Assembly (NCBI GenBank): GCA_021201335.1
Contig: JAJQFD010000039.1
Location: 1 to 64,000 of the forward strand
DNA: 64,000 bases
Source: Bacteroides sp.
GTDB lineage: Bacteria; Bacteroidota; Bacteroidia; Bacteroidales; Bacteroidaceae
Direction of reading: 5' to 3'
Position 1 is the stretch's first letter; each line of letters begins with the position of its first letter. This document shows positions 55,249-64,000 of this stretch, one piece after another. Made by a program: the position numbers and the translations under genes. The notes beneath the pieces are model-generated. The model had not been told where the DNA came from. It was given only the letters and a program-made list of their open reading frames with translations, and ran no database searches.

Positions 55249-57201
55249 CTAATTAATTACGGCCGCCCAACCGCCATTCTTTACCATTTTTACGGTTATT
55301 TTATCTCCCGACTTCACCATTGTTTCTTTGCGACGGTAATCCATCGCTTGATATCCCGCGTTGATTCCATCTTCAAAAGAGGTCATTGATAGTTCTTTTC
55401 CTTCCGGAAGAAAATCAAAGGAAAGTTCGAAAACACGTTCCTTTTCTTTATTATTCGTCATGCCACCAATAAACCACTGGTTGCCCTTTCGCTTGGCTAT
55501 AATAACATATTCACCCACTTTGGCTTCCAGTACACGCGTTTCATCCCAGGTAACAGGCACCTGGCTGATGAATTCCGTACAATCATGGTTGCGGTAATAA
55601 AGCGTAGGATTGTCCGCCAGCATTTGTATTCCGCTTTCGAAGATTACGAATAAGGCCAACTGATAAGCTCGGGTCCCGATGCTGGCTGAATTGGGTCGAT
55701 CCGCTTTGTAAACATGGGGTTGCATACTGATCATTGCTCCCGGCGTATAATCCATTGGGCCCACAGCATTGCGCATAAAAGGAAAATAAATGCTATTGTC
55801 CGGATAACAACCGCCCATCTGCTCCATACCTCTTACTCCTTCGTACGAGAGAACGTTGGGATATGCGTATTCAAGTCCGGCAGGTTTGAAGGAACCGTGG
55901 AAATCAACAAAGAGTTGATGTTTGGCTGCTTCTTTCGCTACCCGTTCGTAGTAGTTAACCATCCATTGATCGCTTCGGTCCATGAAGTCGATTTTCACTC
56001 CCTTTACTCCCCACTCCTGGAATGTTTTGAAAACATCAAAATTGTTTTCCACCACCAACCAGGTAAGCCAGAGGACAACGCCTACATTCTTTTCTTTTCC
56101 GTATCGGATAATTTCATGAACGTCTACTTTCGGGTTAGGAGTGTAAGGATCGCGGGTACTCATGGCCCAGCCTTCGTCCATAATAATATAAGATATACCG
56201 TATTTGGATGCGAAATCGATAAAGTATTTGTAGGTATTCAGGTTGTACCCTGATTCGAAGTTTACGTCGGGTCCGTAAGGAGTAGCCCCGTTCCACCATT
56301 CCCAACTGGCCTGCCCGGGTTTAATCCAGGAAGGATCAGGAATCTGATTCTTACTGGCCAATTGATAAGTCAGGGTATTTTCAATCAGTTGCTTATCTTC
56401 TTTGGTGATGACAAAATACCGCCAGGGATAATTTCTTTTGCCGGATGTTTGAGCAATATAATCAGCTTCCCGGAGGATTTTTAAACTACGATCTCCATCT
56501 TCTCCGAATTCCAGCGGCACTTTAGGGAATACGGATTGCATACCGTTCTCACCCGTTCCCTTCAGGAACATACACGGATAGTCGCTTAAATTTGATTCCG
56601 AGATAAGTATTTTATAAGGCTTTTCAGTCTCTATTAATACAGGAAGAACAGCCATTCGGTCGGATGGTTTCCATTCGGTAGTAGCTACATGAGTATAAAG
56701 CTCTTCATAAGCTGTTTTGAAACCTGCCGGTTGTTGCAAATGCGCCAGGTAATTACCAGGGAAGTTGATTACAAAGTCTTCATCCATCACATACGCTTCA
56801 TTCTTCTGGTTGGTAACGAAGCGATAGGCGATTCCATTGTTGAAAGCCCGGAATTCTACGGCGTAATTGCCTTTGAAATTTAACCGTAATTGGTTGTAAT
56901 GGTTCTGAATGCTAGCGTATTTTAAAGGTACTACCGGAGTCAACATTTCGTTTACCTGTGTGCGTTTCTGACTAGATAGGCGAGGCTGTTGCCCCAGTAC
57001 CTGGTCTTTCAGGCTGAGCTGCAGGTAACAGTTTTCCAGTAGATGATCATTGTTGTACGATACGGAATAATATATTTTATCTGCCAGCCGGATGGATAAT
57101 TTAATATCTCCATTGGGCGAAGTAAGCTCCATTTCCTGCGCATAACTATTACACACATACCCAAACAGAAGTACTGAAAAGAAAATAAAGGTTCGTTTCA
57201 T
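55249..57201 (-). CDS. Glycoside hydrolase family 97
   Basis: About 650 residues from ATG 57201 (MKRTFIFFSVLLFGYVCNSYAQ is the signal peptide); the longer frame from 57261 overlaps the upstream gene. The N-terminal beta-sandwich carries NNGIAYRF, and the barrel has YIIMDEGWA, VVLWLTWLV, GVKGVKIDFMDRSDQW and LFVDFHGSFKPAG. Family 97 has inverting alpha-glucosidases and retaining alpha-galactosidase types; the retaining type has an Asp nucleophile where inverting ones have Gly. An Asp is present in KIDFMDR (about residue 405), suggesting a retaining enzyme acting on an alpha-galactosidic or similar side chain. A calcium-binding Glu cluster is expected but not verified. Confidence 0.9.
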   Translation of the reverse strand: MKRTFIFFSVLLFGYVCNSYAQEMELTSPNGDIKLSIRLADKIYYSVSYNNDHLLENCYLQLSLKDQVLGQQPRLSSQKRTQVNEMLTPVVPLKYASIQNHYNQLRLNFKGNYAVEFRAFNNGIAYRFVTNQKNEAYVMDEDFVINFPGNYLAHLQQPAGFKTAYEELYTHVATTEWKPSDRMAVLPVLIETEKPYKILISESNLSDYPCMFLKGTGENGMQSVFPKVPLEFGEDGDRSLKILREADYIAQTSGKRNYPWRYFVITKEDKQLIENTLTYQLASKNQIPDPSWIKPGQASWEWWNGATPYGPDVNFESGYNLNTYKYFIDFASKYGISYIIMDEGWAMSTRDPYTPNPKVDVHEIIRYGKEKNVGVVLWLTWLVVENNFDVFKTFQEWGVKGVKIDFMDRSDQWMVNYYERVAKEAAKHQLFVDFHGSFKPAGLEYAYPNVLSYEGVRGMEQMGGCYPDNSIYFPFMRNAVGPMDYTPGAMISMQPHVYKADRPNSASIGTRAYQLALFVIFESGIQMLADNPTLYYRNHDCTEFISQVPVTWDETRVLEAKVGEYVIIAKRKGNQWFIGGMTNNKEKERVFELSFDFLPEGKELSMTSFEDGINAGYQAMDYRRKETMVKSGDKITVKMVKNGGWAAVIN

Positions 57202-57233
57202 GGTTACTGCGTATTTAAAATAATTGTTCGATT

Positions 57234-58364
57234 CTATTCTAATAAAGCTGCCGCGCACCACAGAAGAGGAGCCTGACCATGTAGATCACCTACAATTCTT
57301 CGGCGGTCCAGATAGTACTGCTTGGTGGTACCCACGTTGGTTCCCATACATACTTCGGTAATATCATTATCGGCATTGATATAGGTAAGCAGTTGGAGCC
57401 ATGCTTTGCGTGCGATGGGTGCGTATGTTTTTGCATCGAGCCATCCATTCTTTACACCGGTAATCATGGCGTAGGTAAACATGGCCGAGCCGGATGTCTC
57501 TGTCCATGAGGAAGGATCATCTACCAATTGTCCCCACAATCCATTCTCCTGTTGGAACTCTTTGAGCGTATTCATCATTTTCCGGTACTGTGCCAGGATG
57601 CGTTCGCGGTGTTGATGAGTGGAGGGGAGATGCTTTAATAAATCCGTCATACCGGCTGCCATCCATCCGTTACCCCTGCACCAATAAAAGGGTGCGTTTC
57701 CGGCATGATAAAACAGGCCGTTCGGTTGCTGGATAGAATCAAGGTAGACTGTCATTTCGTAGGCAGCCCGGTCGATGTATTTTTCATTCCCGGAGGCTGC
57801 GTAAGTCTGGCTTTGGATAGTGGTAATCATAAACATATCATCAATCCAGAAGCGGGTTTGCCAGGAAAGACCTTTATCCAGATAACTTTGGTATTGTTCC
57901 TGGTGCTTGGTGTTGGCAGGCATTTGCCATTGACGATCCGCAAAGTCAATTCCTATATAATAGAAGCACTCATTCTTTGTTTGCATATAAAGCTGGAGAG
58001 GTACTGCGCCGAAGACCGTATGATCCACATGATCGGGTTTCTGCATCAACTCTTTCTGCGAACCCAGCAATGGGAAAAAGCGTTCTTCCAGTTGGCGGAG
58101 GAGTTTTTTATCCCGGGTAACGTGGGCGAATTTCAAGGCGCCATACCAGGCGCATACTTCCGGGTAGGTTACTTCAGAAGGGGGAGTTTTTATCCCGTCG
58201 AAATTGCGGAAAGGTATTGATAAATACCGTTGGGCTACCTTTTGTCCTACTTCCAGTGGAGTACTTCCCTTCGGAAATTTCCTGAGTTCACCCTGCTGGG
58301 CGAATGTCTGGGATATGCCTGCAAAAGTAAGTAGTACGATTATCCAAATTTTCTTTGAAGCCAT
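57234..58364 (-). CDS. GH105 unsaturated uronyl hydrolase
   Basis: A 376-residue exported protein (signal peptide ending TFAQQ) with an alpha/alpha-toroid. Motifs are FWIDDMFMITTIQSQTYAAS (catalytic Asp), PFYWCRGNGWMAAGM and SWTETSGSAMFTYAMITG. Family 105 removes unsaturated uronic acid from the end of oligosaccharides made by polysaccharide lyases, typically from rhamnogalacturonan. It follows susD by about 97 nt and precedes GH97 by 32 nt. It indicates that the locus handles a lyase-cleaved uronate glycan, although no recognised lyase is in the window. Confidence 0.92.
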   Translation of the reverse strand: MASKKIWIIVLLTFAGISQTFAQQGELRKFPKGSTPLEVGQKVAQRYLSIPFRNFDGIKTPPSEVTYPEVCAWYGALKFAHVTRDKKLLRQLEERFFPLLGSQKELMQKPDHVDHTVFGAVPLQLYMQTKNECFYYIGIDFADRQWQMPANTKHQEQYQSYLDKGLSWQTRFWIDDMFMITTIQSQTYAASGNEKYIDRAAYEMTVYLDSIQQPNGLFYHAGNAPFYWCRGNGWMAAGMTDLLKHLPSTHQHRERILAQYRKMMNTLKEFQQENGLWGQLVDDPSSWTETSGSAMFTYAMITGVKNGWLDAKTYAPIARKAWLQLLTYINADNDITEVCMGTNVGTTKQYYLDRRRIVGDLHGQAPLLWCAAALLE

Positions 58365-58460
58365 TAGATTTGTATTTTATCAGATGGCCCGGTGGGATAA
58401 AATATCTACGCCGGGCTCTCTGAGATTGTGTGATGTTATCCGAAAAACAATTTACCTTAT

Positions 58461-60209
58461 TTATTTCTGATCCCAGCCATTCGGTTGTTGTGGGTAAGGA
58501 TCGCCTGTAATAACGTCGTCAATTTGTTTTTGCGGAATAGGACGTAACACATGGAAGTCGTCTATATTATCCTTCATTGGAGACTGTGTGTGCCATCTGG
58601 TTTGGAAGAAACCGTACCTTTTCACACGGTCAACCAATGTCTGGGTTCTGACAAGATCGAACCAGCGGAGTTGTTCGCCGCAGGGTTCCCGAGTTCTTTC
58701 ATCCAGGATAAAGTCAAGTGTAACATCGCCGGAAGAGATCAACATATCATTTTCCTTGCCGTCTGCCGCTGCTCTTTTACGCAGTTCATTGATATAATAA
58801 GCAGCGCCATCGCTTGTGCCCGTATTGCCCATCTTAAATGCAGCTTCCGCAGCGATCAGGTAAGTCTCTGCCAATCGGTATACGATGATCGAACGTCTGG
58901 AATCAAAATCTTTTGACTCCCGATTCGGATCGAGATACTTCTTCATAGTTGGGTAACTGGGATCGGTATAGTTTTCCGGTGTTACGATGTAATAATCGTG
59001 TGCCCGTATCTCTGCTTCGGTCAGGTTCTTTCCGGGAAGCCAACCGGCAAGATCTCCTGCCTTCACTGTGATTGTTTTCGTTAGCTTTTCACTATCACCC
59101 ACATAGAACTCTTGTGTTCTGTTTCCATCTACAGGGGCATACCAATGGGTCTGGAATGTGCCGGAATAACGGGTATCAGCATCAACATTTCCAAAGGCTT
59201 CATTATATAACCAGCTGGTACCGTGATAGCGTGCATATACACGACCGTCTTCAATGGTTTGCACGTTTCCGCTACCGTTGAAATTAAAGTAACCGGAAAC
59301 AAAGACATGAGCCAAACGGTTCGATCCGTTATCCGACGAAGCAACCCCGTAAATAGGATCATCCCCAAATTGAACGACAAACAAAGCTTCCTTATTGTTT
59401 TCATTATTCGGAGCATGAACGTCTGCATAATTGTCCAGCAGCCCCAAGCCGATGGAAGCCGATTCGTCGATCAGTCCTTTGGCTGTTTTATAAGCATTCT
59501 CGAAGTCTGTAGATTGTGCGGCAGTACTCCATCCTCTGGTAAGATATACTTTGGCCAACAGATGTTTTGCCGTTGCAGCGGTTACACGTCCGGTCTGTGC
59601 CTCACTGCTTTTTGGGCCGGCGGGCATGGTTCCGGGTTCAATACAATACTTCAGGTCTTCGATAATAAAATCATAAATCTCGGCTATAGGTGCCCGGGTG
59701 GCTGATGTGGAAATGGATGTATTATAAGTTTTGTTGAGTGTTACATCTCCAAAGAACTGCACCAGGCGGAAGTAAAGGAAGGCACGGAAGAAACGTGCTT
59801 CCGCTAACATTCTTTTTTTGTTTCCTTCATTAATATCCGTTATGTTTTCACCAAAGTGTACCAAACCGTTACAGGTATTAATAAACGTATAGGAGTCTCT
59901 CCAATAGTTATAAACATACCCCGCATTCGGAGTAAAGTTATCTGTGTAATTACCTATATTGTATATATCGCCGGAAGAACGGCTGAAAAACTCATCAGTT
60001 CCTGTTACCGTCAGTATATGAATAGCATCCTGCGGGCCAAAGAATTTCCGCATACCGCCATATACACCATTAAGGCCCAGGGTGAAACCTTGTGAAGTTT
60101 CAAAAGATTCAGGAGTGATTTTGGAGTGATTTACTTCATCAAGCTTATCTAAACATCCTGTCGTCAGCATAAGCGGCAAACAAAGTAAAAGGTATAATAT
60201 CTTTTTCAT
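58461..60209 (-). CDS. SusD/RagB-family nutrient-binding lipoprotein
   Basis: A 582-residue SusD-like lipoprotein (lipobox LMLTTGC). Family features: AEARFFRAFLYFRLVQFFGD, YRLAETYLIAAEAAFKMG, FILDERTREPCGEQLRWFDL and a C-terminal RPIPQKQIDDV. It pairs with the SusC encoded 19 nt upstream to capture the uronate-containing glycan. Confidence 0.95.
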   Translation of the reverse strand: MKKILYLLLCLPLMLTTGCLDKLDEVNHSKITPESFETSQGFTLGLNGVYGGMRKFFGPQDAIHILTVTGTDEFFSRSSGDIYNIGNYTDNFTPNAGYVYNYWRDSYTFINTCNGLVHFGENITDINEGNKKRMLAEARFFRAFLYFRLVQFFGDVTLNKTYNTSISTSATRAPIAEIYDFIIEDLKYCIEPGTMPAGPKSSEAQTGRVTAATAKHLLAKVYLTRGWSTAAQSTDFENAYKTAKGLIDESASIGLGLLDNYADVHAPNNENNKEALFVVQFGDDPIYGVASSDNGSNRLAHVFVSGYFNFNGSGNVQTIEDGRVYARYHGTSWLYNEAFGNVDADTRYSGTFQTHWYAPVDGNRTQEFYVGDSEKLTKTITVKAGDLAGWLPGKNLTEAEIRAHDYYIVTPENYTDPSYPTMKKYLDPNRESKDFDSRRSIIVYRLAETYLIAAEAAFKMGNTGTSDGAAYYINELRKRAAADGKENDMLISSGDVTLDFILDERTREPCGEQLRWFDLVRTQTLVDRVKRYGFFQTRWHTQSPMKDNIDDFHVLRPIPQKQIDDVITGDPYPQQPNGWDQK

Positions 60210-60228
60210 GTTATTATCTATTTATTGG

Positions 60229-63200
60229 TTAAAAAGTTACGTTAAGTCCAAATATCATAGACCACATAGCAGGAAGAGGCGGAGTACCGTCTTTACCTAA
60301 GTTGCCGGTTGTTTCAGGATCCAGACCGCCAAAATCTTTCATATATTTTGAGAAGAAAGTAAAGGGGTTGGACACCGTGGTGTAGGCCCTCAATGAACCG
60401 ATACCTAATTTACTTAAGGCTGATTTTGGAACTGTATATCCCAACGAAATAGTACGGATTTTCAGATAAGAGGCATCCATAAGGCTTAATGTACTCAGAT
60501 ACTTCGGACTCTCCATGGTGCGATTGGGTTTCGGCCAGTAATTCTCGTTATTGTCAGGAGTCCAGTAGTTTACTTTCAGGTTATTATATGCACCTCCTTG
60601 CAGAGTATTCATCCAACCATTATGCATTTCCGAACGGAATTTGCCTCCCACTCTGAAGTAAGTAACAAAGGAGAAGTCAAAGTTTTTATAGCCAAATGTG
60701 TTGGTCATACCTCCTTCAAACTTCGGTTCGCGTTTTCCAACGATCTCCCTGTCATTGTCATTGATTACTCCATCAGGTACTCCGTCCGGTCCACTGATAT
60801 CGGCTACTTTTACTGTACCGATCACCGATTCCGTACCGGAAGTTTTCAAACCGAATGATTCTGCCAAAGCAATATCTTCCGGTGTGTTCTGCCAGATACC
60901 GAGACGTCTATAGTCGTAGAATACACCAATAGCCTTGCCAACAAACCAGTTTTTGCTGATGATTTGATCTACTCCTTCTGTTAAGGATTTGATTTTACTC
61001 CGGTTCAGGAAGATATTGAAATCAGTATCCCAGGAGAATGTTTTATCTCCGTCACCTTCCAAGATCCGGGCCTTTAAGTTAAATTCAACCCCGAAGTTTT
61101 CGGTTTTACCTACATTGTATTTGATGGCTTCACTGATACCGGTAGAGGCGGGCGGTGTAAAGTCCATGATCAAATCGGTTGTATATTGTTTATACACTTC
61201 CAATGATCCTGTGATGCGACCATTGAATAATCCATAATCCAGACCAAAGTTCATGGTTGATGTTTTTTCCCAAACCAGATCACTGTTAGAGGCTCCTGTT
61301 GGATAATATCCGATCACCCCTTGACTCCCAAATGTGTATTTATTGCTAGACATGCTACCCATACTGGAATATGGATCAAGGGTTGTATTACCAACCGTAC
61401 CATAACTGGCTCTCAGTTTCAATGAAGAAATAGCATCCACATCCTTCAGGAAGTTTTCATTTTTTATATTCCACGCTACAGCTGCCGAGGGGAAAGTTTG
61501 CCATTTGTTACCTTTCGCCAAACGAGAGGAGCCGTCAGAACGGATAGTAGCCGTAACCAGATACTTGTCGTCATATACATAGTTTATTCGTCCCATGTAA
61601 GAAAGAAGATTCCATTTAGAATAACTACCGTCTCCTTTGTGGTTTTGCCCGGTTTTGGGCCCATAATAACCCACCTGATCTGATGGAATATCTGTATAAT
61701 CTAACTGGAACCATTGGTGTTTCTTTTCTTCCGTACTGAACATAGCTGTAGCATTTATGCTATGCTTCTTGAATTTTTTATCGTATGTCAGCAGGTTTTC
61801 TATCGTATAATCATAGATATCTGTGGATTGATTCATTGCCCAGCTTGCACCGGTTTTTTGCTTGGTAGTACCGGACGCGTAATATTTCTGGCGGGTAGAC
61901 GGAGAAAGTTGAATACCCGCATTGAGTTTATATTTAAAACCGTGTGTAAAGTCTACCTCCAGATAGCCGGTCGTGAATGTTGTCCAACGTGTATTCATAT
62001 CCTGAATAGCTCCCGGTACTAGGTCGGCCAACGGGTTCATCATCTGATTGGTTGTATGAACTGTTTTACGAAGTTCCCCATTTTCCAGATAAGGTGAAAG
62101 CATCGGGCTCATACGTAATGCCTGATCCATGGGATTAACATCTTCACCTTTACTCTTCGTGAAAGTATTCATGCTGCTGATACCTACTTTTACATATTTG
62201 CCAATCCACTGATCGAAGCTAAGTTTTACGGTGTATCTCTCTAAAGAGTGCAAATCATAGATGCCTGTAGCTTTGTAATATCCTAATGAAACAGCATATT
62301 GATTGGTTTTACCGCCGCCGCTTAAGCTCAACTGATGGTTTGTCATGGTGGATGTAGACTGATACATCAAATCCTGCCAATCTACGTTTGTTCCATTATA
62401 ATAACCTGTACGTTCATCTGCCAGCAATCCTTGGAATATACTGTTCTGGCCTTCATCCATTAATGTCGGATCATCAATTCCGGTATAAGTACCTTCGGAC
62501 ATACCATTGTATTTGGCCCATTTACGCATTTGGGTAAGTTCTTCTGAATTCATCATATCATATTTACCCAGTGCTTTGTTGAAACCATAATATCCGTTAT
62601 ACCTTACAGTTGCTTTTTGCTCTTTACTCCCTCTGGAAGTCGTAATGAGAAGTACCCCATTCGATCCCCGTGAACCATAAATAGCGGTAGAAGAAGCATC
62701 TTTCAGTACAGATACAGAAACGATATCATCCGGAGAAATATCATTCAACATATCGGCGTCGAACGGAATACCATCCACAATAATAAGAGGATCATTTCCA
62801 CCAGTTAGCGAGCGTTCCCCACGGATACGAATGGTGGGTACCGAAGAAGGGTGAGTACTACCGTTACTTTTCTGAATATCAACTCCTGAACCCATTCCTT
62901 GTAAAGCCGAGGCAATATTAGCAGAAGGAATCTGACGAAGACTTTTCTCACCCACCACATTCATGGATCCGGTGATATCGGATTTCTTCAAACTACCGTA
63001 TCCCACTACAACGACTTCGTCGATTGTTTGAGTGTCGCTTTTTAACTCAATAGAGTATGCTGTTTGCTTCCCTACTTTTACCTCCTGAGTGATGTAGCCA
63101 ATATAAGATATCACAAGCGTGGAACCGGGAGCTGCTTTTAAAGTAAAGTTCCCGTCGATATCCGTAATGGTACCTTCGCTTGTTTCTTTTACACGAACGG

Positions 63201-63384
63201 TTGCGCCTATTAAAGGTTCTCCATTTTCTGAGACTATACCGATGATGGTTCTTTGCTGGTTTCCGGGTGTTTGCTCTACTTCCCGCGCATTGTCTGTGTT
63301 GGCATGCAAATTAGATGCATATAACAATGACACAAGAAGGAAACTTCCGGATAGAAGTTTGATGAAAGTGTTTTTCTTGATCAT
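60229..63384 (-). CDS. SusC/RagA-family TonB-dependent outer-membrane transporter
   Basis: A 1051-residue transporter. A signal peptide ends near LHANT, then a carboxypeptidase-regulatory-like domain (TIIGIVSENGEPLIGATV), a plug with DPLIIVDGIPFDADML and VLKDASSTAIYGSRGSNGV, and a barrel ending WSMIFGLNVTF. It is the first gene of the uronate PUL operon running to 49606, divergent from an HTCS gene, the usual regulatory arrangement. Confidence 0.96.
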   Translation of the reverse strand: MIKKNTFIKLLSGSFLLVSLLYASNLHANTDNAREVEQTPGNQQRTIIGIVSENGEPLIGATVRVKETSEGTITDIDGNFTLKAAPGSTLVISYIGYITQEVKVGKQTAYSIELKSDTQTIDEVVVVGYGSLKKSDITGSMNVVGEKSLRQIPSANIASALQGMGSGVDIQKSNGSTHPSSVPTIRIRGERSLTGGNDPLIIVDGIPFDADMLNDISPDDIVSVSVLKDASSTAIYGSRGSNGVLLITTSRGSKEQKATVRYNGYYGFNKALGKYDMMNSEELTQMRKWAKYNGMSEGTYTGIDDPTLMDEGQNSIFQGLLADERTGYYNGTNVDWQDLMYQSTSTMTNHQLSLSGGGKTNQYAVSLGYYKATGIYDLHSLERYTVKLSFDQWIGKYVKVGISSMNTFTKSKGEDVNPMDQALRMSPMLSPYLENGELRKTVHTTNQMMNPLADLVPGAIQDMNTRWTTFTTGYLEVDFTHGFKYKLNAGIQLSPSTRQKYYASGTTKQKTGASWAMNQSTDIYDYTIENLLTYDKKFKKHSINATAMFSTEEKKHQWFQLDYTDIPSDQVGYYGPKTGQNHKGDGSYSKWNLLSYMGRINYVYDDKYLVTATIRSDGSSRLAKGNKWQTFPSAAVAWNIKNENFLKDVDAISSLKLRASYGTVGNTTLDPYSSMGSMSSNKYTFGSQGVIGYYPTGASNSDLVWEKTSTMNFGLDYGLFNGRITGSLEVYKQYTTDLIMDFTPPASTGISEAIKYNVGKTENFGVEFNLKARILEGDGDKTFSWDTDFNIFLNRSKIKSLTEGVDQIISKNWFVGKAIGVFYDYRRLGIWQNTPEDIALAESFGLKTSGTESVIGTVKVADISGPDGVPDGVINDNDREIVGKREPKFEGGMTNTFGYKNFDFSFVTYFRVGGKFRSEMHNGWMNTLQGGAYNNLKVNYWTPDNNENYWPKPNRTMESPKYLSTLSLMDASYLKIRTISLGYTVPKSALSKLGIGSLRAYTTVSNPFTFFSKYMKDFGGLDPETTGNLGKDGTPPLPAMWSMIFGLNVTF

Positions 63385-63537
63385 AATGATAGATGTTTTT
63401 CATTAAATTATTAACTGTTCTCAATGGGTGGATGATAAAGATCGGAAGGAATACTTATCATCGTTTGTCATCGTTTTCTTTAGTGCATAAGATTTTAATG
63501 TATTAAATACGGTTAAACATTTGTTTCATTACAGATG

Positions 63538-63545
63538 CAAACATA
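63538..63545 (-). promoter_or_regulatory. Candidate -7 box of the uronate PUL operon
   Basis: Minus strand TATGTTTG (TAnnTTTG) about 155 nt before the SusC start; a partial -33 (ATTG) lies 18 nt further. The 420-nt divergent region 63385-63804 otherwise shows no gene; HTCS binding sites are expected here. Confidence 0.45.
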
Positions 63546-63721
63546 CATGAATAAATCATATCACAATGCTAAATAAATGCCAACAGAATACGCATTTCAG
63601 ACAATGGCAGAATAAGGTTTTCATTTGGCGAAATAACATACTTTTCGGTGTTCTTGTTTTTGTAAGTTGCTGTAAACCAGAATAAAATAATCAGTTATTT
63701 TAGCTTTTTTATTTGGAATTA

Positions 63722-63753
63722 ATTGGTTCATCGGTGCTTAGTTTCTACATTTG
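63722..63753 (+). promoter_or_regulatory. Promoter of the HTCS gene at the window end
   Basis: ATTG (63722-63725), 20 nt, TACATTTG (63746-63753): full -7 match and three of four in the -33. The start codon is 51 nt downstream. Confidence 0.6.
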
Positions 63754-63804
63754 TAAATGTACAGCTTTCTATGTAACAGACTTTATTTTATAACTGTTTT
63801 AAAT

Positions 63805-64000
63805 ATGAAAAACGCTTCATTTTTCCGTCGATTGTTAATAGGGGTTGCTTTTTCCTGTTACTTTATACAATATGCCGGTGCTTATAGCCAAAGGCAATTT
63901 TCCAGTAAGAATGGTCTTTCCAGTAGTTCCATTGTATCCATTTACCAGGATCGGACAGGCTATATGTGGTTTGGAACTTATGACGGGCTAAATACATTTG
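63805..64000 (+). CDS. Hybrid two-component system regulator, 5' end only
   Basis: Only the first 65 codons are in the window. They encode a signal peptide (FFRRLLIGVAFSCYFIQYAG) and the first propeller repeat, GLSSSSIVSIYQDRTGYMWF, the typical beginning of an HTCS sensor. Divergent from SusC of the uronate PUL, it is the likely regulator of that locus. Whether its kinase and receiver residues are intact cannot be seen here. Confidence 0.85.
   Translation, partial: MKNASFFRRLLIGVAFSCYFIQYAGAYSQRQFSSKNGLSSSSIVSIYQDRTGYMWFGTYDGLNTF

Noticed and set aside
55714..56253. 179-residue frame antisense to GH97
   Set aside because: GH97 motifs lie on the other strand across the entire span.
57705..58220. 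171-residue frame antisense to GH105
   Set aside because: The GH105 gene is intact on the opposite strand.

Overview
The window looks like a chromosome segment from an AT-rich gut Bacteroidales bacterium (Bacteroides/Parabacteroides-like; genus not fixed). The evidence is three SusC/SusD pairs, hybrid two-component regulators, Bacteroidetes-type promoters (TTTG, 19-21 nt, TAnnTTTG), surface-lipoprotein signals, DUF3575/DUF3868 proteins and a Bacteroidales-style oxaloacetate decarboxylase cluster. No tRNA, rRNA, CRISPR array, phage or transposase gene was seen.

Region 1 (1-13.3 kb) is a small polysaccharide utilisation locus. The minus-strand operon runs IPT/TIG-NHL lipoprotein, SusC, SusD, BT_3987-like (DUF1735) lipoprotein, PA14-containing GH3. 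A second GH3 is divergent. No regulator or endo-acting enzyme is visible. Region 2 (13.4-19.4 kb) holds the sodium-pumping decarboxylase genes oadG-oadA-oadB, then two exported proteins of unknown function separated by a decayed, internally deleted copy of the oadB 3' end.

Region 3 (19.4-35.4 kb) is a starch/maltooligosaccharide system: GH65 phosphorylase, MFS sugar transporter and LacI regulator on the minus strand; SusC, SusD, SusE, a frameshifted SusF-like gene and a surface GH13 on the plus strand; then a broken DUF6377 (SusR-type) regulator. Outer-membrane binding and cutting by SusCDE/GH13 would feed MFS uptake and cytoplasmic phosphorolysis by GH65. Region 4 (35.5-45.2 kb) has a frameshifted M48-like protein that has lost its metal-site His, ribosomal protein L31 type B, an endonuclease/exonuclease/phosphatase lipoprotein, a fimbria-associated-like trio (DUF3575, DUF3868/OmpA/TPR, lipoprotein) without a fimbrillin, a structured intergenic region with a possible pseudoknot, and class II fructose-bisphosphate aldolase.

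Region 5 (45.3-49.5 kb) is the most unusual gene: a full-length hybrid two-component regulator in which the kinase His reads Asn, the receiver Asp reads Glu, the receiver Thr reads Ala and the ATPase motifs are eroded, while the AraC DNA-binding domain looks intact. Region 6 (49.6-64 kb) is a uronate/pectin-type PUL: SusC, SusD, GH105, GH97, a CE7-like esterase, an unrecognised 648-residue lipoprotein and an FAD-dependent oxidoreductase, with an ordinary-looking HTCS starting divergently and cut by the window end. Two copies of a composite intergenic element (inverted repeat plus 22-nt degenerate tandem repeats) lie at about 0-0.33 kb and 54.8-55.2 kb in opposite orientations.
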